A stretch of 64,000 nt of DNA, from positions 50,032 through 114,031 of the forward strand of contig CAJXUQ010000011.1 in assembly GCA_913061145.1 (NCBI GenBank), written 5' to 3'. Position 1 is the stretch's first letter, and each line of letters starts with the position of its first letter. Positions 1-7,868 of this stretch are shown piece by piece. Source of the DNA: an uncultured Haliea sp. Its GTDB lineage: Bacteria; Pseudomonadota; Gammaproteobacteria; Pseudomonadales; Halieaceae. Made by a program: the position numbers and the translations under genes. The notes below the pieces were generated by a model, which worked only from the letters and a program-made list of their open reading frames with translations, ran no database searches and was not told the DNA's origin.

Positions 1-1
1 C

Positions 2-586
2 GTGTCCACCGACTTTGTGTTTGCCGGCGATTCCGGCCATCCCTACCTGCCGGATGCCCCGACGGGGCCGCTGGGCGCCTACGGGCGCAGCAAGCTGGCC
101 GGCGAGCGGTCGGTGCAACGCGCTCATCCGCGCGCCCTGATTGTGCGCACGGGCTGGGTCTACTCCTGTTTCGGCGGCAATTTCGTGAAGACCATGCTGC
201 GCCTGATGCGTGAGCGCGACACCCTGTCGGTGGTCTGCGACCAGGTGGGCACGCCGACCTGGGCCCGAGGCCTGGCCGAAGCCCTCTGGGCAGCGGTCGA
301 GCAGCCGCTGCTGCAGGGTATCTACCACTGGAGTGACGCGGGGGTCTGCAGCTGGTATGACTTCGCCGTCGCGATCGCTGAGGAAGCGCAATCCCTGGGG
401 TTGTTACAGCGCCTGCCGGAGGTACGGCCTATTCCAGCCAGCGACTACCCGACGCCGGCGCAGCGCCCGGCCTGCAGCGTGCTCGACAAGCAGTCCAGCT
501 GGGCCGCGCTGCAGCGTGTACCGCCGCACTGGCGGGTGCAGCTGCGCAGCATGCTGCAGGCTTTGAAGGAGTCCGCCGATGCCTAG
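2..586 (+). CDS. rmlD: dTDP-4-dehydrorhamnose reductase, C-terminal part (5' end outside window)
   Basis: Final enzyme of dTDP-L-rhamnose synthesis: NAD(P)H-dependent reduction of dTDP-4-keto-L-rhamnose in the cytoplasm. The visible 194 residues open with STDFVFAG, followed by the SDR catalytic Tyr-x3-Lys in YGRSKLAGE, and the substrate-binding half ending in CSVLDKQ. The family is usually about 290-300 residues, so the N-terminal Rossmann glycine motif lies upstream of the window. The gene overlaps rmlB by 8 bases, so the two are translationally coupled. The other two rml genes lie just downstream on the opposite strand. Confidence 0.93.
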   Translation: MSTDFVFAGDSGHPYLPDAPTGPLGAYGRSKLAGERSVQRAHPRALIVRTGWVYSCFGGNFVKTMLRLMRERDTLSVVCDQVGTPTWARGLAEALWAAVEQPLLQGIYHWSDAGVCSWYDFAVAIAEEAQSLGLLQRLPEVRPIPASDYPTPAQRPACSVLDKQSSWAALQRVPPHWRVQLRSMLQALKESADA

Positions 587-1646
587 ATCGCTGCTGGTCA
601 CCGGCGGTGCCGGCTTTATCGGTGCCAATTTCCTGCACTACTGGCGCCGCCAGTACCCCGAGGACGCGCTGCTGGCGCTGGACGCCCTGACCTACGCCGG
701 CAACCGGGCCAATCTCGCTGCACTGGAGGGGCAGGCCCGGTTTCATTTTGTGCACGGCAATATTTGTGACCAGCCGCTGGTGGAGAAGCTGCTGCGCGAG
801 CACCGGGTGGACACGCTGGTGCATTTCGCCGCCGAGAGCCACGTGGACCGATCCATCAGTGGCCCGGACGCGTTTATCGAAACCAATGTCCTTGGCACCC
901 ACAGCCTGCTGAAGGCCGCGCGCGCCGTATGGCTGGGCGGCCCGGGTGTCGCGGAACACCGTTTTCATCACGTCTCGACCGACGAAGTGTATGGATCGCT
1001 TGCCCCGGACGCTCCGGGGTTTCACGAGGCGCAGCAGTACCAGCCGAATTCGCCCTATTCGGCGAGCAAGGCCGCGTCCGATCATCTGGTGCGCGCCTAC
1101 CACCACACCTATGGCCTGCAGGTGACCACCAGCAACTGCTCGAACAATTACGGTCCCTGGCATTTCCCGGAAAAGCTGATCCCGCTATGTCTTACCAATG
1201 TGCTGCGCGGTCGCCCGCTACCGGTGTACGGTGACGGCAGCAATATCCGCGACTGGCTGTACGTGGAAGACCATTGCCGTGGCATCGAGCTGGTGCTGCG
1301 GGGGGGCGCGGTGGGTGAGAGCTACAACATCGGCGGCAACAATGAATGGCACAACCTGGCCATTGTGGAATTGCTCTGCGACCAGCTCGACCAGCGCTTT
1401 GCCGCCGATCCCACGCTGGCTGTGCGCTTTCCGGATGCGCCCGCAGCGCGTGGCGCCAGCGCGCGCAGCCTGATCCACTTTGTCGCAGATCGCGCCGGCC
1501 ACGACTGGCGCTATGCCATTGATGCCAGCCGTATCACCGCCGAGCTGGGTTATGTGCCGCAGGAGACCTTTGAGACCGGTATTGCGCGCACGATCGACTG
1601 GTATCTGGGCAACGAGCCCTGGTGGCGCCCGCTGCTCTCCGCCTGA
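579..1646 (+). CDS. rmlB: dTDP-glucose 4,6-dehydratase
   Basis: Converts dTDP-D-glucose to dTDP-4-keto-6-deoxy-D-glucose with bound NAD+, the second step of dTDP-rhamnose synthesis. The 355-residue length is normal for RmlB. Visible motifs are the nucleotide-binding TGGAGFIG (residues 8-15), ESHVDRS (86-92), the catalytic STDEVYG with Asp135-Glu136, and Tyr160-x3-Lys164 in YSASK. The ATG lies inside the end of rmlD. The gene converges on the SDR gene with only 5 bases between stop codons and no hairpin there, so transcription probably reads into the opposing gene. Confidence 0.97.
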   Translation: MPRSLLVTGGAGFIGANFLHYWRRQYPEDALLALDALTYAGNRANLAALEGQARFHFVHGNICDQPLVEKLLREHRVDTLVHFAAESHVDRSISGPDAFIETNVLGTHSLLKAARAVWLGGPGVAEHRFHHVSTDEVYGSLAPDAPGFHEAQQYQPNSPYSASKAASDHLVRAYHHTYGLQVTTSNCSNNYGPWHFPEKLIPLCLTNVLRGRPLPVYGDGSNIRDWLYVEDHCRGIELVLRGGAVGESYNIGGNNEWHNLAIVELLCDQLDQRFAADPTLAVRFPDAPAARGASARSLIHFVADRAGHDWRYAIDASRITAELGYVPQETFETGIARTIDWYLGNEPWWRPLLSA

Positions 1647-1651
1647 GGCGT

Positions 1652-2428
1652 TTACACCGGGCTTTCCACCATGCCGCCGTCCACGGTGAGCACTGAACCA
1701 TTCATGTAGCCCCCCGCCGCCCGGCTGGCCAGCAGTAACAGCGGAACGCTGAGTTCCTCGAGTTCGCCCATACGCCGTGCCGGGATGGTCCTGATGTAGC
1801 GCTCGCCGCTTTCGGTGCGGAAATAGTCGCTGTTGATGTCGGTGAGAAACCAGCCGGGGCACAGGGCATTGACCCGGATGTTCTGGCGGCACAGCTCCAT
1901 GGCCATCGACTTTGTCAGCTGTACAACACCGGTCTTGGAGACGTTGTAGGCGGCTTTCAGCACGCCGGTGTGCAGCCCGTAGATGGAGCCGATATTCACG
2001 ATGCTGCCCCCGTTGCCGCTGCGCGTCATGTGCTTCGCTCCGGCCTGTGCCACGCGCCAGGCGCCGTTCAGGTTGGTTTCGATGATGTGATACCAGTCCG
2101 GTTCGGTGGTATCGAGGAATTTGATCGGGTCGCTGGCGACCCCGGCGTTGTTGATCAGGATGTCCAGTTGCCCCCAGTCCCGCTCGAGCTCGGCAAAGGC
2201 GGCCGCAACGCTGTCCGGGCTGGTGACGTCGAGGGTGATGGCGCCGGCCTCGGCACCCGCCGCGCGCAGGGCGTCGACCTGCTCGGCCAGCTTGTCGCGG
2301 CGTCGGGCGGCCAGCACCACGCGTGCGCCTGCCGCGCTCAATACCCGCGCAAAATGCGCTCCCAGGCCGCTGGACGCCCCGGTAACCAGGGCAGTCTGGC
2401 CCTGCAGCTGAAAATAATCCTGTGCCAT
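1652..2428 (-). CDS. SDR family NAD(P)-dependent oxidoreductase
   Basis: A classical short-chain dehydrogenase/reductase of 258 residues from the ATG at 2428. It has TGASSGLG (16-23) for the dinucleotide, NNAG (93-96), a Ser near 148 and Tyr161-x3-Lys165, so all catalytic residues are present. The substrate cannot be read from sequence; 3-oxoacyl or polyol/gluconate-type substrates are typical for this subgroup. It lies 25 bases downstream of rmlC on the same strand and probably shares its transcript, but nothing shows that it acts on nucleotide sugars. An open frame extends upstream into rmlC; the family start motif and spacing favour 2428. Confidence 0.88.
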   Translation of the reverse strand: MAQDYFQLQGQTALVTGASSGLGAHFARVLSAAGARVVLAARRRDKLAEQVDALRAAGAEAGAITLDVTSPDSVAAAFAELERDWGQLDILINNAGVASDPIKFLDTTEPDWYHIIETNLNGAWRVAQAGAKHMTRSGNGGSIVNIGSIYGLHTGVLKAAYNVSKTGVVQLTKSMAMELCRQNIRVNALCPGWFLTDINSDYFRTESGERYIRTIPARRMGELEELSVPLLLLASRAAGGYMNGSVLTVDGGMVESPV

Positions 2429-2453
2429 ATCGCCTCCCGCTCCTCTCCTGCGC

Positions 2454-3002
2454 CTAATCGAACAAGGGGACGCTGCCCCAGGGCTGGCCTGCGGCATCCT
2501 TGGCGGACAGCGTGGGCTGCTCGCCCGGGGCAAGCGGCCATTGAATGTTGAGTTGTGGGTCATCCCAGGCCAGTGCAACCTCGCTGGCGGGATGGTAGTA
2601 GTCGCTGCATTTGTACTGGAAGTCGGCGAACTCGGAGAGCACGTAAAAACCGTGCGCAAAGCCCGGGGGTACCCACAGCATGCGGTGGTTGCTGGCACTC
2701 AGCTCCAGGCCGAACCACTGGCCCAGCGTCGGCGAGCTGCGGCGCAGGTCTACCGCCACATCAAACACCGCGCCGGAGGTCACCCGGACCAGTTTTCCCT
2801 GCGGCTGAGTGGTCTGGTAGTGCAGGCCACGCAGGATGCCCCTGGCAGAGCGACTGTGGTTGTCCTGTACGAAGTTGACGTCGAGCCCGGCGTCGCGAAA
2901 CGTTGCCGCGTTCCAGCTTTCGAGGAAGAAGCCACGCTCATCGCCGAACACGCGCGGTTGCAGCACACACAGGCCGGCCAGCGGCGTAGGCTCAAAGGTC
3001 AT
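2454..3002 (-). CDS. rmlC: dTDP-4-dehydrorhamnose 3,5-epimerase
   Basis: Third enzyme of dTDP-L-rhamnose synthesis, a cupin epimerase acting at C3 and C5 of dTDP-4-keto-6-deoxyglucose. The 182-residue length is typical. Diagnostic features are [10 protein letters not shown] near the N-terminus, RGLHYQ carrying the catalytic His61, and the Tyr130 region [17 protein letters not shown] is also characteristic. It overlaps the end of rmlA by 11 bases, so rmlA and rmlC are translationally coupled. Together with rmlD-rmlB on the other strand, all four genes are present, but split into two convergent units instead of one rmlBDAC operon. Confidence 0.97.
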   Translation of the reverse strand: MTFEPTPLAGLCVLQPRVFGDERGFFLESWNAATFRDAGLDVNFVQDNHSRSARGILRGLHYQTTQPQGKLVRVTSGAVFDVAVDLRRSSPTLGQWFGLELSASNHRMLWVPPGFAHGFYVLSEFADFQYKCSDYYHPASEVALAWDDPQLNIQWPLAPGEQPTLSAKDAAGQPWGSVPLFD

Positions 3003-3897
3003 TGCTCAGCACCCCGTCCTGGTCCAGCAGCTGTCGCAGATACAGGCCGTAGCCACTTTTTTCCAGCGGCGCGGCCAGCGCCAGCAATTTTTCCGCATCG
3101 ATGTAGCCCATACGGTAGGCCACTTCCTCGGGACAGGCGATTTTCAGGCCCTGGCGCTCTTCGACCACGCGAATGAAGTTGGCCGCGTCCAGCAGCGAAT
3201 TGTGTGTGCCGGTGTCCAGCCACGCAGTACCGCGGCTCATCACCTCCACCCGCAGGTCGCCGCGCGCCAGATACGCCTTGTTGACATCGGTGATCTCGAG
3301 CTCGCCGCGGGCGGACGGGCGGATCCCCCGGGCAATATCCACGACATCATTGTCGTAAAAGTAGAGGCCGGTCACGGCGTAGTGGGAGCGGGGCCGCGCC
3401 GGCTTCTCCTCAATGTCCACGGCAACGCCCTGGGCGTTGAAGCTCACCACCCCGTACCGTTCCGGGTCCTGCACGTAGTAGGCAAACACCGAGGCGCCGG
3501 ACTGGCTCTGGGCCGCGTTGCGCAGGCTCTGGGTGAAGCCGCCGCCGTAGAAAATGTTGTCGCCCAGCACCAGGGCACAGGGGCTGTCGCCGATGAATTC
3601 AGCACCCAGCAGGAAGGCCTGGGCCAGCCCGTCCGGACTGGGCTGCACGGTGTACTGGATATTGATGCCCCACTGCCGACCGTCCGCCAGCAGGTCGCTG
3701 AATGCCGCCTGGTCGCGGGGTGTGGTGATCACCAGGATATCCCGGATACCGGCGAGCATCAGTGTTGCCAGCGGGTAGTAGATCATGGGTTTGTCATACA
3801 CCGGCATCAATTGCTTGCTCACCGTGCTGGTGAGGGGGTGCAGGCGGGTGCCCGAACCGCCGGCAAGAATGATGCCCTTGTACTGAGTAGCGGCCAT
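2992..3897 (-). CDS. rmlA: glucose-1-phosphate thymidylyltransferase
   Basis: First committed enzyme of dTDP-rhamnose synthesis: glucose-1-phosphate plus dTTP gives dTDP-glucose. The 301-residue protein from ATG 3897 carries the nucleotidyltransferase signature [13 protein letters not shown] and [17 protein letters not shown] (about residues 11-42) and the ELEITDVN motif of the RmlA family. A longer frame begins at 3948, but 3897 gives the family N-terminus and has an AGG-type ribosome site just upstream. It is first in the leftward rmlA-rmlC-SDR unit, with a TATAAT element about 30 bases upstream. Confidence 0.97.
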   Translation of the reverse strand: MAATQYKGIILAGGSGTRLHPLTSTVSKQLMPVYDKPMIYYPLATLMLAGIRDILVITTPRDQAAFSDLLADGRQWGINIQYTVQPSPDGLAQAFLLGAEFIGDSPCALVLGDNIFYGGGFTQSLRNAAQSQSGASVFAYYVQDPERYGVVSFNAQGVAVDIEEKPARPRSHYAVTGLYFYDNDVVDIARGIRPSARGELEITDVNKAYLARGDLRVEVMSRGTAWLDTGTHNSLLDAANFIRVVEERQGLKIACPEEVAYRMGYIDAEKLLALAAPLEKSGYGLYLRQLLDQDGVLSNDL

Positions 3898-3925
3898 ACC
3901 TGATCCGGTCTTTTGAAAAGCCGCG

Positions 3926-3931
3926 ATTATA
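3926..3931 (-). promoter_or_regulatory. candidate -10 element of the rmlA promoter
   Basis: A perfect TATAAT on the minus strand, about 29 bases upstream of the rmlA ATG, in the spacer between rmlA and the divergent glycosyltransferase gene. I see no convincing -35 at 16-18 bases, so this is a partial promoter match only. The rest of the spacer (to about 4125) shows nothing recognisable. Confidence 0.4.
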
Positions 3932-4125
3932 CGGGAAAAGGCGGCCAATTGACGATAAGGCGCGGCGATCAGAGCCGTTCGCGAACGCCGGGACTGGCCT
4001 CCTGCCCCGCGAGACTGCTAGAATCGGGTCGTCGCCAGCCACGTCTGCGGCGACAGCGATGGGCCCCTGGCCCGACCTCCAACGGTACAGGAAGAGGCGC
4101 CGTCATCAGGCAGCTTGATACAGTA

Positions 4126-5427
4126 GTGAGCGATTCCGCTGCAGCCGCAAGCGTCGACACCGCCTGCCCGCCAGCACCCGTGGGGAAAGCCCTGCGTCCG
4201 CTGCGCATCGCGCTGCTCGGCTATCGCAGCAAGCCCCATGCCGGTGGGCAGGGGGTCTACATCAAGTACCTGAGCAAGGCACTGGTCGACATGGGCCACA
4301 CGGTCGATGTGATTTCCGGTCCACCCTACCCTGAGCTCGACCCGCGCGTCCGCCTGATTCAGCTGCCCAGCCTGGACCTGTTCGAGAACGGGCTGGGGTC
4401 GCTGCGCCCGCGACACCTGCGCTCGCTGAGCAACATCATCGAGTGGCTGAGCAAATTGACGGGGGGCTTTGCCGAGCCCTACACCTTCGGTCGCCGCGCC
4501 GTGAAGTACCTGCGCCGGCATCGTGGCGATTACGACCTGATTCACGACAACCAGAGCCTCAGCTACGGCATGCTGCAGCTGCAGGACATGGGCCTGCCGC
4601 TGGTGACCACGGTGCACCACCCCATCACCAGCGACCTGCGCATTGCCCTGGCCGCCGCGCCGCGCCTCTACCAGCGCCTGCTGATTCGTCGCTGGCACTC
4701 GTTCCTGCGCATGCAGCAGAAAGTCATCACGCGTCTGCACCATGTGGTGACGGTGTCGGACTGCTCGCGGCAGGACATTGCCCGGGATTTTGGTTTGCAG
4801 CCCGCGGGCATTGCGCTGGTGCACAACGGCATAGACACGGCGGAGTTCCGCCCCCTGCCGGAGGTCGAGCGCCGACCGCTGCGGCTGATGGCGACGTCGT
4901 CCGCTGATGCGCCCCTCAAGGGGCTGCGCTACCTGCTGCTGGCCTGTGCGCGCCTGCTGCCGCGCTACCCCGAGTTGGAACTGCTGCTGGTGAGCAAGCC
5001 CGAACCCGGTGGGCGCACCGAGCGACTGATCGAGCGCCTGGGAATCGGTCCACATATCCGCTTCGTCAACGGTATCAGTACCAGCGACATGGTGCGCTAC
5101 TACGCCGAGGCGAGCATCGCGGTCGTGCCCTCTATCTACGAGGGGTTCGGCCTGCCCGCTGGCGAGGCCATGGCCTGTGGCGTGCCGGTGATCTCCACCA
5201 ACGGTGGCGCACTGCCGGAAGTGGTGGGCGATGCCGGTGTGCTGGTACCGGTGCGGGATGCCGAGGCTCTCGCCGAGGCCATCGACAGCCTGCTGCAGGA
5301 CCCGCAGCGTCGGGCCAGGCTGGGTGCCGCCGGGCGCCAGCGCATCCTCGAAGCGTTCAGCTGGGAGGTGTGCGCCCGCGACATGGACGCCTACTACCGC
5401 AAAGTGATCGCCGATGCAGACCGTTGA
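4126..5427 (+). CDS. glycosyltransferase family 4 (GT-B)
   Basis: Retaining GT-B glycosyltransferase, probably using a nucleotide sugar at the cytoplasmic face of the membrane. The N-terminal half begins LRIALLGYRSKPHAGGQGVY, a typical GT4 acceptor-domain strand with glycine loop; the C-terminal half has HNGIDTAEF (near 233) and the donor-site E-x7-E in EGFGLPAGEAMACG (339-352). The frame is open from 3913, but that stretch has no family character. I chose GTG 4126; GTG 4180 is also possible. It overlaps the next gene by 14 bases, making the first member of a GT-methyltransferase-toroid unit. Donor and acceptor are unknown; the rml genes next door make dTDP-rhamnose a plausible donor by context only. 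Confidence 0.85.
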   Translation: MSDSAAAASVDTACPPAPVGKALRPLRIALLGYRSKPHAGGQGVYIKYLSKALVDMGHTVDVISGPPYPELDPRVRLIQLPSLDLFENGLGSLRPRHLRSLSNIIEWLSKLTGGFAEPYTFGRRAVKYLRRHRGDYDLIHDNQSLSYGMLQLQDMGLPLVTTVHHPITSDLRIALAAAPRLYQRLLIRRWHSFLRMQQKVITRLHHVVTVSDCSRQDIARDFGLQPAGIALVHNGIDTAEFRPLPEVERRPLRLMATSSADAPLKGLRYLLLACARLLPRYPELELLLVSKPEPGGRTERLIERLGIGPHIRFVNGISTSDMVRYYAEASIAVVPSIYEGFGLPAGEAMACGVPVISTNGGALPEVVGDAGVLVPVRDAEALAEAIDSLLQDPQRRARLGAAGRQRILEAFSWEVCARDMDAYYRKVIADADR

Positions 5428-6130
5428 TTTTCGCTATTTTCCCCTGCAGCCTGGCGATCGCGTACTCGACCTGGGCTGTGGTGAGGGTCGGCACGTGATT
5501 GCCGCGTATGCGGCTGCGCCGGTGCAGGCGGTGGGTGTCGATCTGTCCCATCGGGACCTGTGTACGGCACAGGCCCGGGCCGCGGAATTCCTGCAGCCTG
5601 GTGAGTCTGGTAAGCAGCTGGACCTCGCTCAGGCCTCTGCGCTCTGCCTGCCCTTCCCCGATGCCAGTTTCGATAAAGTCATCTGCTCTGAGGTGCTGGA
5701 GCATATCCCGGATTACCGTGCCGCTCTGGTGGAAATCCGCCGGGTGCTGAAGCCCGGTGGGCTGCTGTGCGTGAGTGTGCCCCGGCGCTGGCCGGAGCGG
5801 CTCTGCTGGCTGCTGAGCAAGCGCTATCACCAGACCCCGGGCGGACACCTGCGTATATTTCGCGCCGACACCCTGCGGGCGGAGATCGAGCGTGGCGGTT
5901 TCATCGGGTTTCATCGCCACGGTGCCCACGCGCTGCACGCACCCTACTGGTGGCTGCGTTGCCTGTTCTGGCGCGAGGGCGAACAGCAGTGGCTGGTGCG
6001 CCAGTACCACCGCCTGCTGGTCTGGGACCTGCTGCAGGCGCCGCGGTTGACCCGCACACTGGAGCGCTGGTTGAACCCGCTACTGGGCAAGAGTGTCGTG
6101 TTGTATTTCCGCGCAGAGGCCGGCCAATGA
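5414..6130 (+). CDS. class I SAM-dependent methyltransferase
   Basis: A 238-residue Rossmann-fold methyltransferase of the Methyltransf_11 type. SAM-binding motif I is VLDLGCGEG (residues 17-25), an acidic residue follows in GVDLSH, and the post-motif region reads CSEVLEHIPD then RRVLKPGGLLCVSVP. The C-terminal part after about residue 135 (KRYHQTPGGHLRIF) is typical of methyltransferases adjoining glycosyltransferases. It overlaps the upstream GT4 gene by 14 bases and the downstream gene by the ATGA arrangement, so all three are probably made in fixed ratio. The natural substrate is probably the product of the glycosyltransferase, but this is inference from context. Confidence 0.88.
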   Translation: MQTVDFRYFPLQPGDRVLDLGCGEGRHVIAAYAAAPVQAVGVDLSHRDLCTAQARAAEFLQPGESGKQLDLAQASALCLPFPDASFDKVICSEVLEHIPDYRAALVEIRRVLKPGGLLCVSVPRRWPERLCWLLSKRYHQTPGGHLRIFRADTLRAEIERGGFIGFHRHGAHALHAPYWWLRCLFWREGEQQWLVRQYHRLLVWDLLQAPRLTRTLERWLNPLLGKSVVLYFRAEAGQ

Positions 6131-7203
6131 GCGGCCTGTACCTCAGTCGAGGCCTGTTTCCGCAGGAGTTCCTACGCCCCACGGTCGAGTACCTGCTGAA
6201 CAGCCAGCGGCCCAGCGGCGAAATCCCCTGGTTCGATGGCGGCTACACGGATCCCTGGGATCACGTTGAAGCGGCCATGGGGCTGTCGATTGGGGGTGAA
6301 TACGGGGCGGCCGTGAGCGCCTATCGCTGGCTCGCCGCGCGCCAGCTGGCGGATGGCAGCTGGTGGGCGTCTTACCGCGGCGATGTCGTGGACAATGACC
6401 ACCGGCGGGAAACCAATTTCGTCGCGTATGTGGCGACCGGTGTCTGGCATCATTTTCTGATTACCGAAGATCGGGATTTCCTGCAGGAGATGTGGCCCAC
6501 GGTGGAGCGCGCCGTGCGCTTTGTGCTGGCACTGCAGGGCCCCCAGGGCGAGATTGACTGGGCGGTCAACAGCGCCGGGGAACCGCTGCGCGATGCCCTG
6601 GTCACCGGCTGCAGTTCAATCTACAAAAGCCTGGAGTGCGCAATCAACATTGCCGTGACACTGGGCGAGCCGCGACCGGCCTGGGTTGCCGCCCGCGCCG
6701 CGCTGGGCACCGCGCTGCGCCAGCGGCCGGAACGCTTCGACCGCAGCTGGGAGAGCAAGGCCCGCTTTTCCATGGACTGGTTCTATCCCGTGTTGTCCGG
6801 CGCCATCAGCGGGTCCGCCGCACGCGCGCGGCTGGCGGCGCGCTGGGAGGAGTTTGTGCACCCGGGCCTGGGCTGCCGCTGCGTGTCGGATCAGCCCTGG
6901 GTGACCGTGGCCGAGTCCTGTGAACTGGTGATGGCGCTGCTGGCGGCGGGCGATCATGCGCGCGCCGTCGAGCTGTATAGCTGGCTGCACCAGTGGCGCT
7001 CCGATGACGGTGCCTACTGGACAGGCTATCAGTTCGTGGAGGACCTGCTCTGGCCGGACGAACAGCCGACCTGGACTGCCGCCGCGGTTCTGCTGGCGGC
7101 GGACGCCCTCACCGGGCATACCGCCGCCGCCAGGCTGTTCACATCCGTGCAGTTGCTGCCAGATGCGGAGGGTGTGGCGACCCGGGCGCGTCGCGACCAG
7201 TAG
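6127..7203 (+). CDS. six-hairpin (alpha/alpha toroid) protein, prenyltransferase-like
   Basis: A 358-residue protein of alternating helices with repeated hydrophobic/aromatic signatures (GEIPWF, DGSWW, DNDHRRETNF, DGAYWTGY), as in alpha/alpha-toroid enzymes: prenyltransferase/squalene-cyclase repeats and some glycoside hydrolases. Databases tend to label such proteins prenyltransferase without experimental support; the Asp-rich motifs of true terpene cyclases are not obvious, so a glycan-acting or binding role is equally possible. The ATG at 6127 overlaps the methyltransferase stop (ATGA), which decides the start although the frame is open from 5767. The tight GT-methyltransferase-toroid unit implies a common pathway. 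Confidence 0.7.
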   Translation: MSGLYLSRGLFPQEFLRPTVEYLLNSQRPSGEIPWFDGGYTDPWDHVEAAMGLSIGGEYGAAVSAYRWLAARQLADGSWWASYRGDVVDNDHRRETNFVAYVATGVWHHFLITEDRDFLQEMWPTVERAVRFVLALQGPQGEIDWAVNSAGEPLRDALVTGCSSIYKSLECAINIAVTLGEPRPAWVAARAALGTALRQRPERFDRSWESKARFSMDWFYPVLSGAISGSAARARLAARWEEFVHPGLGCRCVSDQPWVTVAESCELVMALLAAGDHARAVELYSWLHQWRSDDGAYWTGYQFVEDLLWPDEQPTWTAAAVLLAADALTGHTAAARLFTSVQLLPDAEGVATRARRDQ

Positions 7204-7210
7204 TTGCGGT

Positions 7211-7828
7211 TTACAGGCGGCGCAGTACCGCCAGGCTCTCGACCTGTTCACACAGCACAAATAAACCGGATTGCAGGGCCAGTCGGTAGACGGCCCGCGG
7301 GGCCTGGCCGCCTTTGGCTGCGTCGGCGTACACATCGTGAATCGCCAGGATACCGCCGCGCCGGATGTGGCCTGCCCAGCAGCGGTAGTCGGTGAGTGCC
7401 GCATCGAGGCTGTGCCCACCGTCAATGAACACCATGGCGAGCGGTGTTTGCCAGTGGCGGGCGGCGGCGGCAGACCCCGCAACCACCGGCACTACGGTGT
7501 CGTCCAGGCCGGCGCGCTCGATGTTGCGGCGGAATTCCCGGAAGGTATCCACCCGTGCGATATCGGCGTCGTACAGCGCCGGGTCGTGAAACATTTCCCC
7601 ACGCTGGTGTTCCTCGGACCCGCGATGGTGGTCCAGGGCAAAGACGGTGCTGCCGTTTTCCTGTGCCGCCAGCCCCAGGTACAGGGTCGATTTGCCGCAA
7701 TAACTGCCGATCTCAAGGAGTGGCCCGGCGCTACTGCTGGACTGCGCCCAGCGGTACAGCGCCTGCGCCTCGTCCGGGTGCAGGAAGCCTTTGATCTGGT
7801 CGATGTCGGCGGGCAGTTGCGCTGGCAT
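7211..7828 (-). CDS. class I SAM-dependent methyltransferase (Methyltransf_24 type)
   Basis: A 205-residue methyltransferase from ATG 7828. It shows LLEIGSYCGKST (37-48) as the SAM loop, ALDHHRGSEEHQ (64-75), and VFIDGGHSLDAALTDY (133-148) followed by HDV (164-166), the metal-binding or catalytic pattern shared with cephalosporin-hydroxylase-like and Methyltransf_24 O-methyltransferases. It lies 40 bases downstream of tolC on the same strand, so it can be co-transcribed with tolC. It converges on the toroid gene with 7 bases between stops. The clustered second methyltransferase suggests a role in the same product, but direct coupling is not shown. Confidence 0.82.
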   Translation of the reverse strand: MPAQLPADIDQIKGFLHPDEAQALYRWAQSSSSAGPLLEIGSYCGKSTLYLGLAAQENGSTVFALDHHRGSEEHQRGEMFHDPALYDADIARVDTFREFRRNIERAGLDDTVVPVVAGSAAAARHWQTPLAMVFIDGGHSLDAALTDYRCWAGHIRRGGILAIHDVYADAAKGGQAPRAVYRLALQSGLFVLCEQVESLAVLRRL

Positions 7829-7868
7829 GGCTGGCGCGGCGTCACGGCGAGGCCGCGACGCCGGATCC

